NCBI GenBank assembly: GCA_023251115.1
Contig: JAHEZK010000003.1
Location: 1-64,000 of the forward strand
From: Nitrosomicrobium frigidum (SeqCode)
GTDB lineage: Archaea > Thermoproteota > Nitrososphaeria > Nitrososphaerales > Nitrososphaeraceae
Reading direction: 5' to 3'
DNA: 64,000 nucleotides
The notes below the pieces were generated by a model. The model saw only the letters and a list, made by a program, of their open reading frames with translations. It was not told the DNA's origin and made no database searches. Numbering within the stretch: the first letter of the stretch is position 1; each line of letters begins with the position of its first letter. Shown here in pieces: positions 33,198-41,780 of the stretch. The position numbers were made by a program, and so were the translations under genes.

Positions 33198-34295
33198 ATG
33201 ATTCATCCTGATTCGATAGCTGACGTTATAGAGAAGTATGATCTAAAGAATATACACATGGCAGTAATCGGTAGTCATTCTGCACTAGAAATAATGGATG
33301 GTGCAAAGGACGAAGGATTGAGAACGGTTTGCATTTGTCAGAAAGGAAGGGAATTACCCTATTTGAGATTCAAGAGGTTAGCGGACAAAATAATTTTGGT
33401 AGATAAATTTTCGGACATGGTTTTCAAAGAAAATCAAGATAAACTCAGGGAATTGAATAGCATTATAGTACCGCATAGGGCGTTCACAGCCTATCTTGGT
33501 TATGACTCAATTGAAAATGATTTATTGTTGCCAATACTTGGAAATAGACTATTATTTCGCGCAGAAGAAAGAAGTTATAATAAGAATCAGTACTTGTTAT
33601 TGGAACAAGCTCAAATAGCTCACCCAAAGATTTATAAAAATTACACCGAAATTGACAAACTCGCCATTGTAAAAATTCAAGAATACACGAGAAAGCTGGA
33701 AAGGGCCTTTTTCATAGTCAGTTCAATGCAAGACTATCTGGAAAAATCTCAAAAGAAAATAAGAGAAAAAATTATCACAAGCGAAGATCTCAAAAATTCT
33801 GTAATAGAAGAGTTTGTCCTTGGAACCTATTTTAATTTTAATTTTTTCTCCTCCCCCTTGACTCCCGAAACCGAATTCTTAGGCATTGAGAGAAGACTTC
33901 AGACTAATCTTAATGATCTGAATGCCATACCTGCAAAGCAACAACTGGAATTTGATACAGAAGTAAAACATATTGAAATAGGCCATACTCCTGCAAGCAT
34001 AAGAGAATCTATGCTAGAAAAGGTCTTTGAGCTTGGCGATAAATTTACAGCCGCTGTGAGAAAGGAATATCCTCCCGGAATTATCGGACCTTTCTCCTTA
34101 CAGAGTATTGTCACACCAGAACTAGAGATAGTCGTATATGATGTATCTCTCAGAGTTCCTGGAAATCCAATCATGGCAACTACATCACCGTATACCAAAT
34201 ATTCTCATGGCTACACATTTGGTATTGGCCGCAGGATCGCGATGGAAGTTAAGGCGGCATTAGCCTCTAACATGCTGTCAAGAATAATTACTTAA
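33198..34295 (+). CDS. purP: PurP: formate-dependent FAICAR synthetase
   Basis: A 365-residue ATP-grasp-type enzyme. The N-terminal segment AVIGSHSALEIMDGAKDEGL, the middle EFVLGTYFNFNFF and the C-terminal KYSHGYTFGIGRRIAMEVK match PurP. It forms 5-formaminoimidazole-4-carboxamide ribotide from AICAR, formate and ATP, replacing the folate-dependent bacterial PurH step. It fits with purD and purN at the end of the window. ATG start; AT-rich 5' region. Confidence 0.93.
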   Translation: MIHPDSIADVIEKYDLKNIHMAVIGSHSALEIMDGAKDEGLRTVCICQKGRELPYLRFKRLADKIILVDKFSDMVFKENQDKLRELNSIIVPHRAFTAYLGYDSIENDLLLPILGNRLLFRAEERSYNKNQYLLLEQAQIAHPKIYKNYTEIDKLAIVKIQEYTRKLERAFFIVSSMQDYLEKSQKKIREKIITSEDLKNSVIEEFVLGTYFNFNFFSSPLTPETEFLGIERRLQTNLNDLNAIPAKQQLEFDTEVKHIEIGHTPASIRESMLEKVFELGDKFTAAVRKEYPPGIIGPFSLQSIVTPELEIVVYDVSLRVPGNPIMATTSPYTKYSHGYTFGIGRRIAMEVKAALASNMLSRIIT

Positions 34296-34304
34296 TTTAG
34301 CAAT

Positions 34305-34730
34305 TTACTGTTCGATCGTTTCTTCAAACAGATTTTTTCTTACTTTTATTGGTACATCAAAAAATGCAGCTAGCGCTATAGAATCTGACGCACGATAATT
34401 TCTCAATGTGATTACCTCCTTCCGAGTTTTGAAATAAAGATTAGACCTTAAAACAGGACCGTTTCTGTATATTCTTACCTCTATCAGTAATAGATCCTGA
34501 AGGGATGAAATATCTTCAATAAGGTTATAGATTGTGGGTATAGTGCTCTTGTCTCCTTCTCTAAATCTTAGAATATGCCTTGCGACTTCTCCTGAAAACG
34601 CACGTATTGGAAACTCCCTTCCATCATCTGATTTCAAAGTCAATAGTCCTTCAAGACCTAGTTTATCAACGAAACCAACAAAGCTTATCGACGCTGTAAT
34701 AAAACCGTCACTTGTGAAAGTTTCGTCCAT
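34305..34730 (-). CDS. Bifunctional nuclease (BFN/DUF151) family protein
   Basis: A 141-residue single-domain protein. The pattern GREFPIRAFSGEVARHILRF, with the later LRNYRASDSIALAAFFDVPIKV, is the BFN/DUF151 domain. Members have DNase and RNase activity in vitro or act as metabolic regulators. In archaea they are usually solitary. Convergent with purP. Length is normal. Confidence 0.85.
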   Translation of the reverse strand: MDETFTSDGFITASISFVGFVDKLGLEGLLTLKSDDGREFPIRAFSGEVARHILRFREGDKSTIPTIYNLIEDISSLQDLLLIEVRIYRNGPVLRSNLYFKTRKEVITLRNYRASDSIALAAFFDVPIKVRKNLFEETIEQ

Positions 34731-34814
34731 GTCTTTTTTTATACGGCGGTAAATTTAGACTTTATCAAAAAACTAATCTTAGTTCGAATTAACTTAATAT
34801 AGATTAGATTCCCT

Positions 34815-35672
34815 ATGATAACTTTAACCTACACTTGGTTGTTTGCCATGCTCGATAATTACCAGTTGCTGCACAATAGAGGCCTACGGATTATTACAAT
34901 CGGCGTATTTTCAATAATTTTTGCTATCTCAATATACTCATTATTAAGTTCAAATCAATCGTCAGCGGACGTTTCAAGACTGTACAACTTGGCTATAGCC
35001 GATATTTTCTTGATATTGGTTTCCTTAATTACCATTGGTTATGGATTATATCTGGCACTTCATTCTGAATCCATAAAGTCCGAATCCAAAAAGAGCTATC
35101 TTGCATACATTTCTAGGATCTTGACGGACAAGACTTACTGGAGAATTTTTGTTATTTCTTCTGTTGTTTACGGTATTTTCTTTGGTTTCTTGTCTCAAAT
35201 TCTCATCTATCATGAAGATATTGAAGGTGATGTTGTTCCATCTATTTCTATCACACTTTGTTGTAATTATCCTGGCTATGTTCCGATGATAACAGTATTG
35301 CTGAGTGACTCATTTTCGATATTGATAATCCCTCTGAATCTGATACTCGCAATATCTGTATCGTCAATGGTTGGCTTTAATTTTGCACTAAATTTACACT
35401 TTCTCAGGATGTTTAGGTATCAGGCTCAAAGAAAATTCTCAGTCGTTTCGACTTTTGGCATATTCAGTGGATTATTTATTGGTTGTCCTACTTGTGCAGG
35501 AAGTTTATTTTCATTCATGATGGGGTTCGGTACAAGTGCCGTTATCTCTGGATTAGCTCCTTTTCAAAGTTTGTTCATAGCAATAAGCATTCCGATTTTG
35601 TTAGGGACTCCGCTCTTGATAATACGCAAGATAATAAACAATGAGACGTGTGATATCATTGGTAACAAATAG
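34815..35672 (+). CDS. Membrane protein with a CPTC motif
   Basis: A 285-residue protein with about six hydrophobic helices. Near the C-terminus, FIGCPTCAGSLFSFMMGFG places a C-x2-C pair at the start of a membrane helix, and an earlier LCCNYPGYVP has two adjacent cysteines. These could bind copper or undergo redox change. I recognise no family. It is followed by the minus-strand mpgS gene. The motif suggests a role in metal or thiol handling in the membrane, which is inference. Confidence 0.6.
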   Translation: MITLTYTWLFAMLDNYQLLHNRGLRIITIGVFSIIFAISIYSLLSSNQSSADVSRLYNLAIADIFLILVSLITIGYGLYLALHSESIKSESKKSYLAYISRILTDKTYWRIFVISSVVYGIFFGFLSQILIYHEDIEGDVVPSISITLCCNYPGYVPMITVLLSDSFSILIIPLNLILAISVSSMVGFNFALNLHFLRMFRYQAQRKFSVVSTFGIFSGLFIGCPTCAGSLFSFMMGFGTSAVISGLAPFQSLFIAISIPILLGTPLLIIRKIINNETCDIIGNK

Positions 35673-35732
35673 ACTTTGCTAGTTTACGGAAATGTTCTCA
35701 TCAAATTACATGGCAAAAATCAACAGCAAAAA

Positions 35733-36923
35733 TTATTCAAAAATTGTAAGAGTATTGGATTGTTCCTTCAAAATTTTTTCGAATTTCAGAATGTCTATAT
35801 CCTTGAACGGTCTCATTTTAGGTAATTGTGGAGGTTCTTTTACTTTCTCTAATATTCCTCTAGAAATTAACTCCGCCTTTAATTTTTCACGAAGCTCTGG
35901 ATGACATAACTTACTATGAAAAATACTGCCCCACCCTTGTAAAAACATCTCTTTTATATGCAGGTCCCCCTTTTCTTCATGAAAATGTGGATTGCGTGTT
36001 TCAATTTGCATAACCTCTACTCCTTTCTCCATGGTATCCTTATGTTCAGGAGGCGTTATTCCACCAAATTGTTCCAATAAATTGACTATTTCATAAGGTT
36101 CTATCGAAAAACCGGACGAGTAAGTCAATAGCTCTGCTAGTTGAATAGACATGCAATGTTCTCCAGAATTTCCTGTTCTAATAACTTCTGTTTCAAATCC
36201 GGTGTAATACGATATCATGAAATTTAGGAATTGATTTGTCATTTCAGAAACTCTTCCAAGCTTGGAAAATCGTACACCAGACTCCGAAATCTTTGGCTTG
36301 TATATCCATGATACACGAACCATTGTGTATGGTGTGGTTGATAACGCAATACCCGAAGAAAATATTTTTGTATACTCGTTGACCGCACCTGGCACATAGT
36401 TGTCAGAATCAACGAATCCAACGTATTTTTTTCCCATCATTTTTGAAAGGAGCATGCCAATGAACATTCCCTCTCCTTTCCCGCTACGTATCTTATTTTC
36501 AGAGTCAAAAAGATCAGTATATCCGAGTTCTTCTAAAGCCTTTACAAGACCCGCATCTTTCTGATGTATGATAACTGATTTTTTTTCCGCGAATCTATTA
36601 AATTGCTCAATAGCCTGTTTTTCTAGTTTGTACCTGTCAATCGGTTCTCTAGGACTATTAGATACAATTATTGTCAAGCAATCATGGGGGATGCCGCTTA
36701 GTACTCCTTCTAAGAGCTTTAAACGTTCTCCTTTTATAGGAATGACAATCGACATTTCAGATTCAATTTTAGATATTATTTCATCATCAATAGAGCGAAT
36801 TACTTCAGATTCGGTCTTTGGATGCTTGTTCTTGTGTCCAGAGTCCAGTTCATATACACGTTGCACTCCGTGTAGACTTACTGATCCGAATCTTTCTGTG
36901 AATCTCGGGACATCAAGCTTCAT
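35733..36923 (-). CDS. mpgS: Mannosyl-3-phosphoglycerate synthase
   Basis: A 396-residue GT55 enzyme that transfers mannose from GDP-mannose to 3-phosphoglycerate, the first step to the compatible solute mannosylglycerate. Signatures include MSIVIPIKGERLKLLEGVLSG, IRSGKGEGMFIGMLLSKM and the metal-binding FVDSDNYVPGAV. The length is normal. The partner phosphatase (MpgP) is not adjacent. The enzyme is known in thermophilic archaea and soil ammonia oxidisers, where the solute protects against osmotic stress. Confidence 0.93.
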   Translation of the reverse strand: MKLDVPRFTERFGSVSLHGVQRVYELDSGHKNKHPKTESEVIRSIDDEIISKIESEMSIVIPIKGERLKLLEGVLSGIPHDCLTIIVSNSPREPIDRYKLEKQAIEQFNRFAEKKSVIIHQKDAGLVKALEELGYTDLFDSENKIRSGKGEGMFIGMLLSKMMGKKYVGFVDSDNYVPGAVNEYTKIFSSGIALSTTPYTMVRVSWIYKPKISESGVRFSKLGRVSEMTNQFLNFMISYYTGFETEVIRTGNSGEHCMSIQLAELLTYSSGFSIEPYEIVNLLEQFGGITPPEHKDTMEKGVEVMQIETRNPHFHEEKGDLHIKEMFLQGWGSIFHSKLCHPELREKLKAELISRGILEKVKEPPQLPKMRPFKDIDILKFEKILKEQSNTLTIFE

Positions 36924-37411
36924 ATCTTTAATTCAGTCATGCAATATTTATTGCAATTCTATATAAATCAATAATTTTATCTGCAAATATCATTATCGAA
37001 CTAAATTGACAAGCGCTACATCGAACCGGTAAGAATATTTGGAAATACGAGGTAAAAGTCATCGTATGTGTAGATTGCCTACTATGATCATTATACTTTA
37101 CTTAGAAATCGTGCGTTTGTATCGTAAAATTAGTTAAAATCAGTCGTCATAATACAGCTATTTAGAATTTCATCAAATTTCAACTTTCAGTGTTCGAAAA
37201 AAGATTGTCTGATGGCAAATTAATAATGTTCTTCAAAACGGAACAATTATGAAAAATACTATAAATATTCATTAATTGAATCTGTAAAAATCACTAATTT
37301 AAAAATACTACTATATCTCAATTTAGTAAAAGTTCAATCAATTTTGTTACTTACACATTTAGTTAATTCGCTAAAAAATAATAGTAACATGACTACTTCT
37401 ACTGTTGAAAT
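36924..37411. other. Intergenic region without recognised features
   Basis: About 490 bases, AT-rich with many A/T runs, between the start of mpgS and the end of the Rieske gene. It contains the mpgS promoter on its left side. I see no accepted frame, tRNA or long repeat. Confidence 0.3.
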
Positions 37412-37720
37412 CTATGTTTCAACATACAAAGTTTCGTTTTCTACCACGACTTTGTGGCTTTGTAGTGGTTTTAATTTTTGTGGGAATGAGATTAACGCTC
37501 CAGTCTTGACATCCCATTTTGCTCCATGCCACGGGCACGTTAATTCACTGTTTTTTAATTCACCTTCATGAAGTTCTGCCCCTGCGTGAGTACAAATATT
37601 ATCAATTGCGTAATAATTTCCATCCAATTTCGTTACCAATATTTCTTTTCCACCAGCTGTTATATGCTCCAATTTTCCTTCTTGAATTTCTGCAGTTTTT
37701 CCGACAACTACTTTTGCCAT
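37412..37720 (-). CDS. Small Rieske [2Fe-2S] ferredoxin
   Basis: A 102-residue soluble Rieske protein. The cluster ligands are in CTHAGAELHEG (Cys-x-His) and CPWHGAKWD (Cys-x2-His). There is no membrane anchor or export signal, so it is probably a cytosolic electron carrier for an oxygenase or a reductase. The chosen start is MAKVVVG; a start four codons earlier (MHVI) is possible. No oxygenase gene is adjacent. Family known widely in soil archaea. Confidence 0.9.
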   Translation of the reverse strand: MAKVVVGKTAEIQEGKLEHITAGGKEILVTKLDGNYYAIDNICTHAGAELHEGELKNSELTCPWHGAKWDVKTGALISFPQKLKPLQSHKVVVENETLYVET

Positions 37721-37726
37721 AATAAC

Positions 37727-37746
37727 ATGCATTATTATGCATTATT
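37727..37746. repeat. Tandem 10-bp repeat at the Rieske gene 5' end
   Basis: ATGCATTATT occurs twice without a gap, at 37727-37736 and 37737-37746. Each copy contains the self-complementary ATGCAT. The pair lies just upstream of, or over, the start of the Rieske gene, where a regulator or TBP/TFB could bind. It may be a low-complexity accident. Confidence 0.5.
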
Positions 37747-37833
37747 TTAACCTAATTTGTCGAAATCGCGTAATTAATCAGATATCTTAATATACAATAT
37801 TTCAACTTTAAAGTTAATTAAGAATGAGGCCAG

Positions 37834-38799
37834 ATGACCAATATTGAATATTCCAGTGAACTTGAATCAATTACTAATAAGAATCTGGTATGGATAGATA
37901 TTCAAAAACCCACTAGAAAAAAATTAAAAATGCTGGAAGGTAAATACCCTTTCCACGAACTAAATATTGAGGATTGTCTATCGAAAATACAAATACCAAA
38001 AATAGACAGGTATCAGGATCAAATTTTTGTAATTTTACACTTCCCGACTGTGGATAAGGATAAGAGTATTCCACGTTCAACTCAGCTTGCAATCTTTGCT
38101 GGACCTAACTATCTCATTACCGTACAGCAAGGCGAACTAAAACCAATCACTGAAATGTTCAACCTTTGCAAAGAAAATGAAAGGCAGAAGGAAACCTTCA
38201 TGGGTTCTTCATCAGGGTATCTATTACATAGCATTATAGATCTTATGGTAGATGATTTATTACATGTATTAATGAAGCTAGAAGGAAATCTGGATGACAT
38301 TGAGGATCTCGTCTTTGATGAAAAAGTCGCAGTAGCAAAGGATATTTCTTTATTGCGAAGAGAGATAACGACTCTCCGAAGAGTAGTTGTTCCCTTAAGA
38401 AGAGTAATATTGGAGTTGAGCAAAGAGATGCAAAGATTTTCGGAGGAAGATTTGACCGATTATTATGATGACGTTAAGGATCATACGGAAAAGGTTCTTG
38501 AAGTTCTTGAGGAATCAAAAGAAACTATAGAAATTTTCAAAGATACAGATTTCATGTTAAGTACAGAAAAATCAAACAGGATTTTAGCAACTCTTACTAT
38601 CCTATTTACACTTTCCATACCTGCAACAGTAATTGGGGCTTACTATGGTATGAATGTTAATCTTCCTGGCGGTATTCTCACAGGAAGTCCAGTTTTTCTT
38701 GGTCCATATACTTCATTCACAATTTTACTTATGGTTGCTATAATCCCTTCACTGGCAATGGTTTGGTATTTCAAAAGATTGGGTTGGGTTGGCCGGTAA
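37834..38799 (+). CDS. CorA family divalent cation channel
   Basis: A 321-residue protein with the CorA layout: a large N-terminal cytosolic domain, a long helix (residues 150-240), and two C-terminal helices with the selectivity motif YYGMN between them. The basic C-terminus (FKRLGW) follows. It forms a pentameric Mg2+/Co2+ (sometimes Zn2+) channel. ATG start. It stands alone, divergent from the Rieske gene. Confidence 0.93.
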   Translation: MTNIEYSSELESITNKNLVWIDIQKPTRKKLKMLEGKYPFHELNIEDCLSKIQIPKIDRYQDQIFVILHFPTVDKDKSIPRSTQLAIFAGPNYLITVQQGELKPITEMFNLCKENERQKETFMGSSSGYLLHSIIDLMVDDLLHVLMKLEGNLDDIEDLVFDEKVAVAKDISLLRREITTLRRVVVPLRRVILELSKEMQRFSEEDLTDYYDDVKDHTEKVLEVLEESKETIEIFKDTDFMLSTEKSNRILATLTILFTLSIPATVIGAYYGMNVNLPGGILTGSPVFLGPYTSFTILLMVAIIPSLAMVWYFKRLGWVGR

Positions 38800-38854
38800 T
38801 GAAATATTAAACAACGAATACATGAACAATGACTACATAATTTGTCTTCAGTTT

Positions 38855-39625
38855 TCACTTATCTTCATGTTGAATCAATGGACTCAAGTCTATGCTGAAA
38901 AATGTGCGAAGTATTCCTAAATACGAATCGACAGGAGGTGGAATCTCATCTTCACATGATGCTTTCATATTCCAAGCATTTATCCAGATTATCATCGAAT
39001 ATAGAATATTTAGAAATCGTTTATACCGAGCTGGAACAACTTCCAAATTTTCCAGGTATTTATCTCCCAACATCCAAGCTGCGGTAAAATCGAGACATTT
39101 TTGACCGTAGATTGCCTTGATTTGTTCTTCAATACTATTTGCGAACTTGAATGGAGTACGAGATACAAAAAATGGGAAATCAATTTTGTCAGGCATAATC
39201 ATATCTGGTGGGGACCAAATCGAAATTATTCTGCTGCCTTTTTTTAACTCTGTAGAAAATTTTTGTATCATTTTTTTTATGACAGTATCATCGTGAAACC
39301 AAAAAAGGAACACATTACCATCAGAGATATCCACTTTTCTTATGTCGTCGATAATGACTTTAACGTTTCCTACATCTCGAGTTTTCTTAATAAGTTCAGT
39401 GACTGATTTTTTTCTCTTTTCTATACCAATTGCCTTTTTCACTTTGTATTGAGTGGAGGCAATGTAGACAGCATTACTATTTCCACAACCAAGATCATAA
39501 AAAATATCATTTTTGTTTAGGCGCGCAAGTCTTAGCATTCTTTTAATAACATTATCTGGCAAGCTGACATTGTTTCCTGTAATAACCGAGTTTGGCAAAG
39601 TTGATACGAATTCACTAATGTTCAT
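38855..39625 (-). CDS. Class I SAM-dependent methyltransferase
   Basis: A 256-residue protein. Motif I is FYDLGCGNSNAVYIAS at residues 39-54, followed by AIGIEKRKKSV and VKVIIDDIRKVD as in class I methyltransferases, with similarity to the DOT1/lysine-methyltransferase-like group found in archaea. The product ISIWSPPDMIMPDK and hydrophobic C-terminal part may bind the substrate. Substrate unknown. Convergent with corA. Confidence 0.75.
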   Translation of the reverse strand: MNISEFVSTLPNSVITGNNVSLPDNVIKRMLRLARLNKNDIFYDLGCGNSNAVYIASTQYKVKKAIGIEKRKKSVTELIKKTRDVGNVKVIIDDIRKVDISDGNVFLFWFHDDTVIKKMIQKFSTELKKGSRIISIWSPPDMIMPDKIDFPFFVSRTPFKFANSIEEQIKAIYGQKCLDFTAAWMLGDKYLENLEVVPARYKRFLNILYSMIIWINAWNMKASCEDEIPPPVDSYLGILRTFFSIDLSPLIQHEDK

Positions 39626-39761
39626 TATGTATCGCTATATTCATGATTTGAATATTGAAGTATGATATAAAAATGGAACTGAGAAAAACATTCCAAAATC
39701 ATCAAGGCTCCTTATGGTATTGCTGACAAAGTTAATAATAGACACTTAGATTTCGATATTT

Positions 39762-39923
39762 GTGAACTGCCTTTACTGCGGTCATGTTTATGTGGCTCAT
39801 GAATTAGAAAAGAACAAAGACAAACTAAACTCCGTATTCGAAGTAGGAAAGTGTTTGATAATGGGATGTAATTGTACCAGCTATGTTGACAAAATTGAAA
39901 AAATTGACGAAGAATTATTATGA
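39762..39923 (+). CDS. Small Cys-rich protein (53 aa, GTG start)
   Basis: A 53-codon frame begins with GTG and encodes MNCLYCGHVYVAHELEKNKD, then a charged helix and a second Cys cluster (GKCLIMGCNCTSY). The first CLYCGH and the later C-x4-C-x-C provide five cysteines plus His, likely a zinc site. It is too regular to be random. No homolog recognised. It lies upstream of the CtaA-like gene. Confidence 0.5.
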   Translation: MNCLYCGHVYVAHELEKNKDKLNSVFEVGKCLIMGCNCTSYVDKIEKIDEELL

Positions 39924-40020
39924 GTTTATTCTACTTGATTTTAAAAGAATTTGATTGTTTTCTCCCTCATCAAGTCCTAAGATTTAGTAAACCGGAATTA
40001 ATAGAAAATAGTTGGTAGAT

Positions 40021-40467
40021 ATGAGAAATAGCCAATTTCTGAACCTAGTTTTGCCATTTGTATCAATGGGGTTAATCTATGCGACAATGCTAATTGGTGT
40101 TTATATCTCGTCTTTAAATAGCGGAATTGCATGTCCAGATTGGCCCCTATGTCCGAATGGATTTTCATATCCCCCTGATAAATTTTTCTATGAGCATTTT
40201 CATAGGCTTGTGGCTATTATTGCTGCTATTTTTACAGGTATTACTTTAATTTTTGTTAGAAAAAGCAAATGGAGATTAAATAGACTTGTAGTTGCAATTC
40301 TTACGTCATTACTGAGTGTACAGATAGCCATGGGATTTTTTGTAGTATCGACCAAATTGAATCCTTATGTAGTTGCAATACATCTCTCGATTGGAGTAAC
40401 AATTTTTTCACTTATTTTTCTCCTGCTTAGGGAATCTTATGTTGAAATCAAGAAAAAAGGATCTTAG
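40021..40467 (+). CDS. Half-size CtaA/Cox15-like heme A synthase protein
   Basis: A 149-residue protein with four membrane helices. It carries the CtaA features: SLNSGIACPDWPLCPNG (a Cys pair at the extracytoplasmic side) and EHFHRLVAIIAAI with heme-ligand histidines, and a second His in YVVAIHLSIG. Full-length CtaA has eight helices built from two such halves; archaeal short forms act as dimers. It helps make heme A for the terminal oxidase. An in-frame TTG three codons earlier is an alternative start. Confidence 0.8.
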   Translation: MRNSQFLNLVLPFVSMGLIYATMLIGVYISSLNSGIACPDWPLCPNGFSYPPDKFFYEHFHRLVAIIAAIFTGITLIFVRKSKWRLNRLVVAILTSLLSVQIAMGFFVVSTKLNPYVVAIHLSIGVTIFSLIFLLLRESYVEIKKKGS

Positions 40468-40563
40468 ATCTAAAACCATCTTGAATTATTACCATAATAA
40501 GAACATCATTTTCAACGTCAATACATTTTCAACATCAATATCAAAGAGTAATAGTGAGAATTA

Positions 40564-41256
40564 GTGATAAATTCTATTTTCCTTGTTGGAGGAACATTAA
40601 TGGACGAAGAAAATTTCTATTCATTCATTGATTCTAGATTACTCTACCTATTAAATCAGTTAGGATCTAGAATTGATATCCGTAACTATTGCACCATCAA
40701 GAATGATATCATAAGGAACCGGAAATTGCAAATAGGAGGCATTGAGGAATTAGTTGTACAAATAAGTAAGGCATTGATGCCTGTAGGATACGAAAAGATT
40801 ATTCTAAAATATATTCTGCCATCGATAGAATTTGCACAGAAACATTTTCTGTATCCTTTCGATGATGCAAAAACGACGTTAGAATTTCTGTCTAAAAATT
40901 TTAGGTTACTCTTAATTGATAACCAAGACAACAAAATATCAAGAACTTTGAAATTCTATAATCTGGACAAGTACTTCGATTGTTGTATTTTACCTGACAT
41001 GGCAAGAGATCCCAATAAGAAAATTTTTAAATTGATTCTAAACATGTTAAAAATTAATTCAAAAGAAGCCATATTAATTGGAGATAGATTGGATACTCAT
41101 TTACTGATGGCAAATAAGTTGGAAATTATTACCATTCTGCTATCTCACTCTCCATTCAATATACAAGTTCCCAGAAATCAAAATGAGCTACCAACACTCA
41201 CTTTGAATAAATTGTCTGAACTTCCGGACACAATTTCAGCAATTAATCAAAACTAG
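40564..41256 (+). CDS. HAD-like protein lacking the catalytic Asp residues
   Basis: A 230-residue protein with HAD-superfamily spacing. Motif I should be FDLDGTLxD but reads FLVGGTLMD (residues 6-14), so both catalytic aspartates are missing (Leu7 and Gly9). The later motifs remain: LLLIDNQDN, PDMARDPNKKIF with Lys, and LIGDRLDTH. It is therefore probably a catalytically dead HAD protein used for binding or regulation. GTG start, 97 bases after the CtaA-like gene. Confidence 0.6.
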   Translation: MINSIFLVGGTLMDEENFYSFIDSRLLYLLNQLGSRIDIRNYCTIKNDIIRNRKLQIGGIEELVVQISKALMPVGYEKIILKYILPSIEFAQKHFLYPFDDAKTTLEFLSKNFRLLLIDNQDNKISRTLKFYNLDKYFDCCILPDMARDPNKKIFKLILNMLKINSKEAILIGDRLDTHLLMANKLEIITILLSHSPFNIQVPRNQNELPTLTLNKLSELPDTISAINQN

Positions 41257-41260
41257 ATGC

Positions 41261-41722
41261 TCAATGGCCCTTAACCTCTCCGTCAACAATACCTGCTCGT
41301 ATGTCCACAAACACTTTGCTCATTTCATTGTCGTCTAATCTGTGACTCGAATGAAACATGGAATGAATTGAGCCGCCTCCGTCACCATGTTTTCTTGGTA
41401 CTATGTGCACATGTAAATGTGGTATTTCCTGTCCTGCATCTTTACCATTATGAATAGCTATTAGAGTACTTTGCGTACCTGTTCCCCTTTCGAGGTAAGC
41501 CGATAATTTATGTACCAAACTAAACAAAGGCGTAACCTGATCAAATTCAACTTCTTGTAATTTTTCATAATGTCTTTTTGGTATAACCAGTGTGTGTCCG
41601 GAAGTCAATGGAAAGGTATCAAGAAATGCAATTGCTTTTTCATTTTCGTCTATTATTTTCGCATCTATTTTCTTTTGAGCAATCTTACAGAAAATGCAGT
41701 TATCCTCAATTGTTGAACTCAT
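41261..41722 (-). CDS. HIT family protein
   Basis: A 153-residue histidine-triad protein. The active site is HLHVHIVP near residue 107, and the N-terminal CIFCKIAQKKIDAKIIDE carries a possible zinc-binding Cys pair. HIT proteins hydrolyse nucleotide phosphoramidates or diadenosine polyphosphates. Length is normal. It converges with the HAD-like gene, with only four bases between them. Confidence 0.93.
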   Translation of the reverse strand: MSSTIEDNCIFCKIAQKKIDAKIIDENEKAIAFLDTFPLTSGHTLVIPKRHYEKLQEVEFDQVTPLFSLVHKLSAYLERGTGTQSTLIAIHNGKDAGQEIPHLHVHIVPRKHGDGGGSIHSMFHSSHRLDDNEMSKVFVDIRAGIVDGEVKGH

Positions 41723-41780
41723 GCATAGTTATTAGTCTATCAAATAATAAAATATTTCGAATTTTTTAATTACTTGTGGA

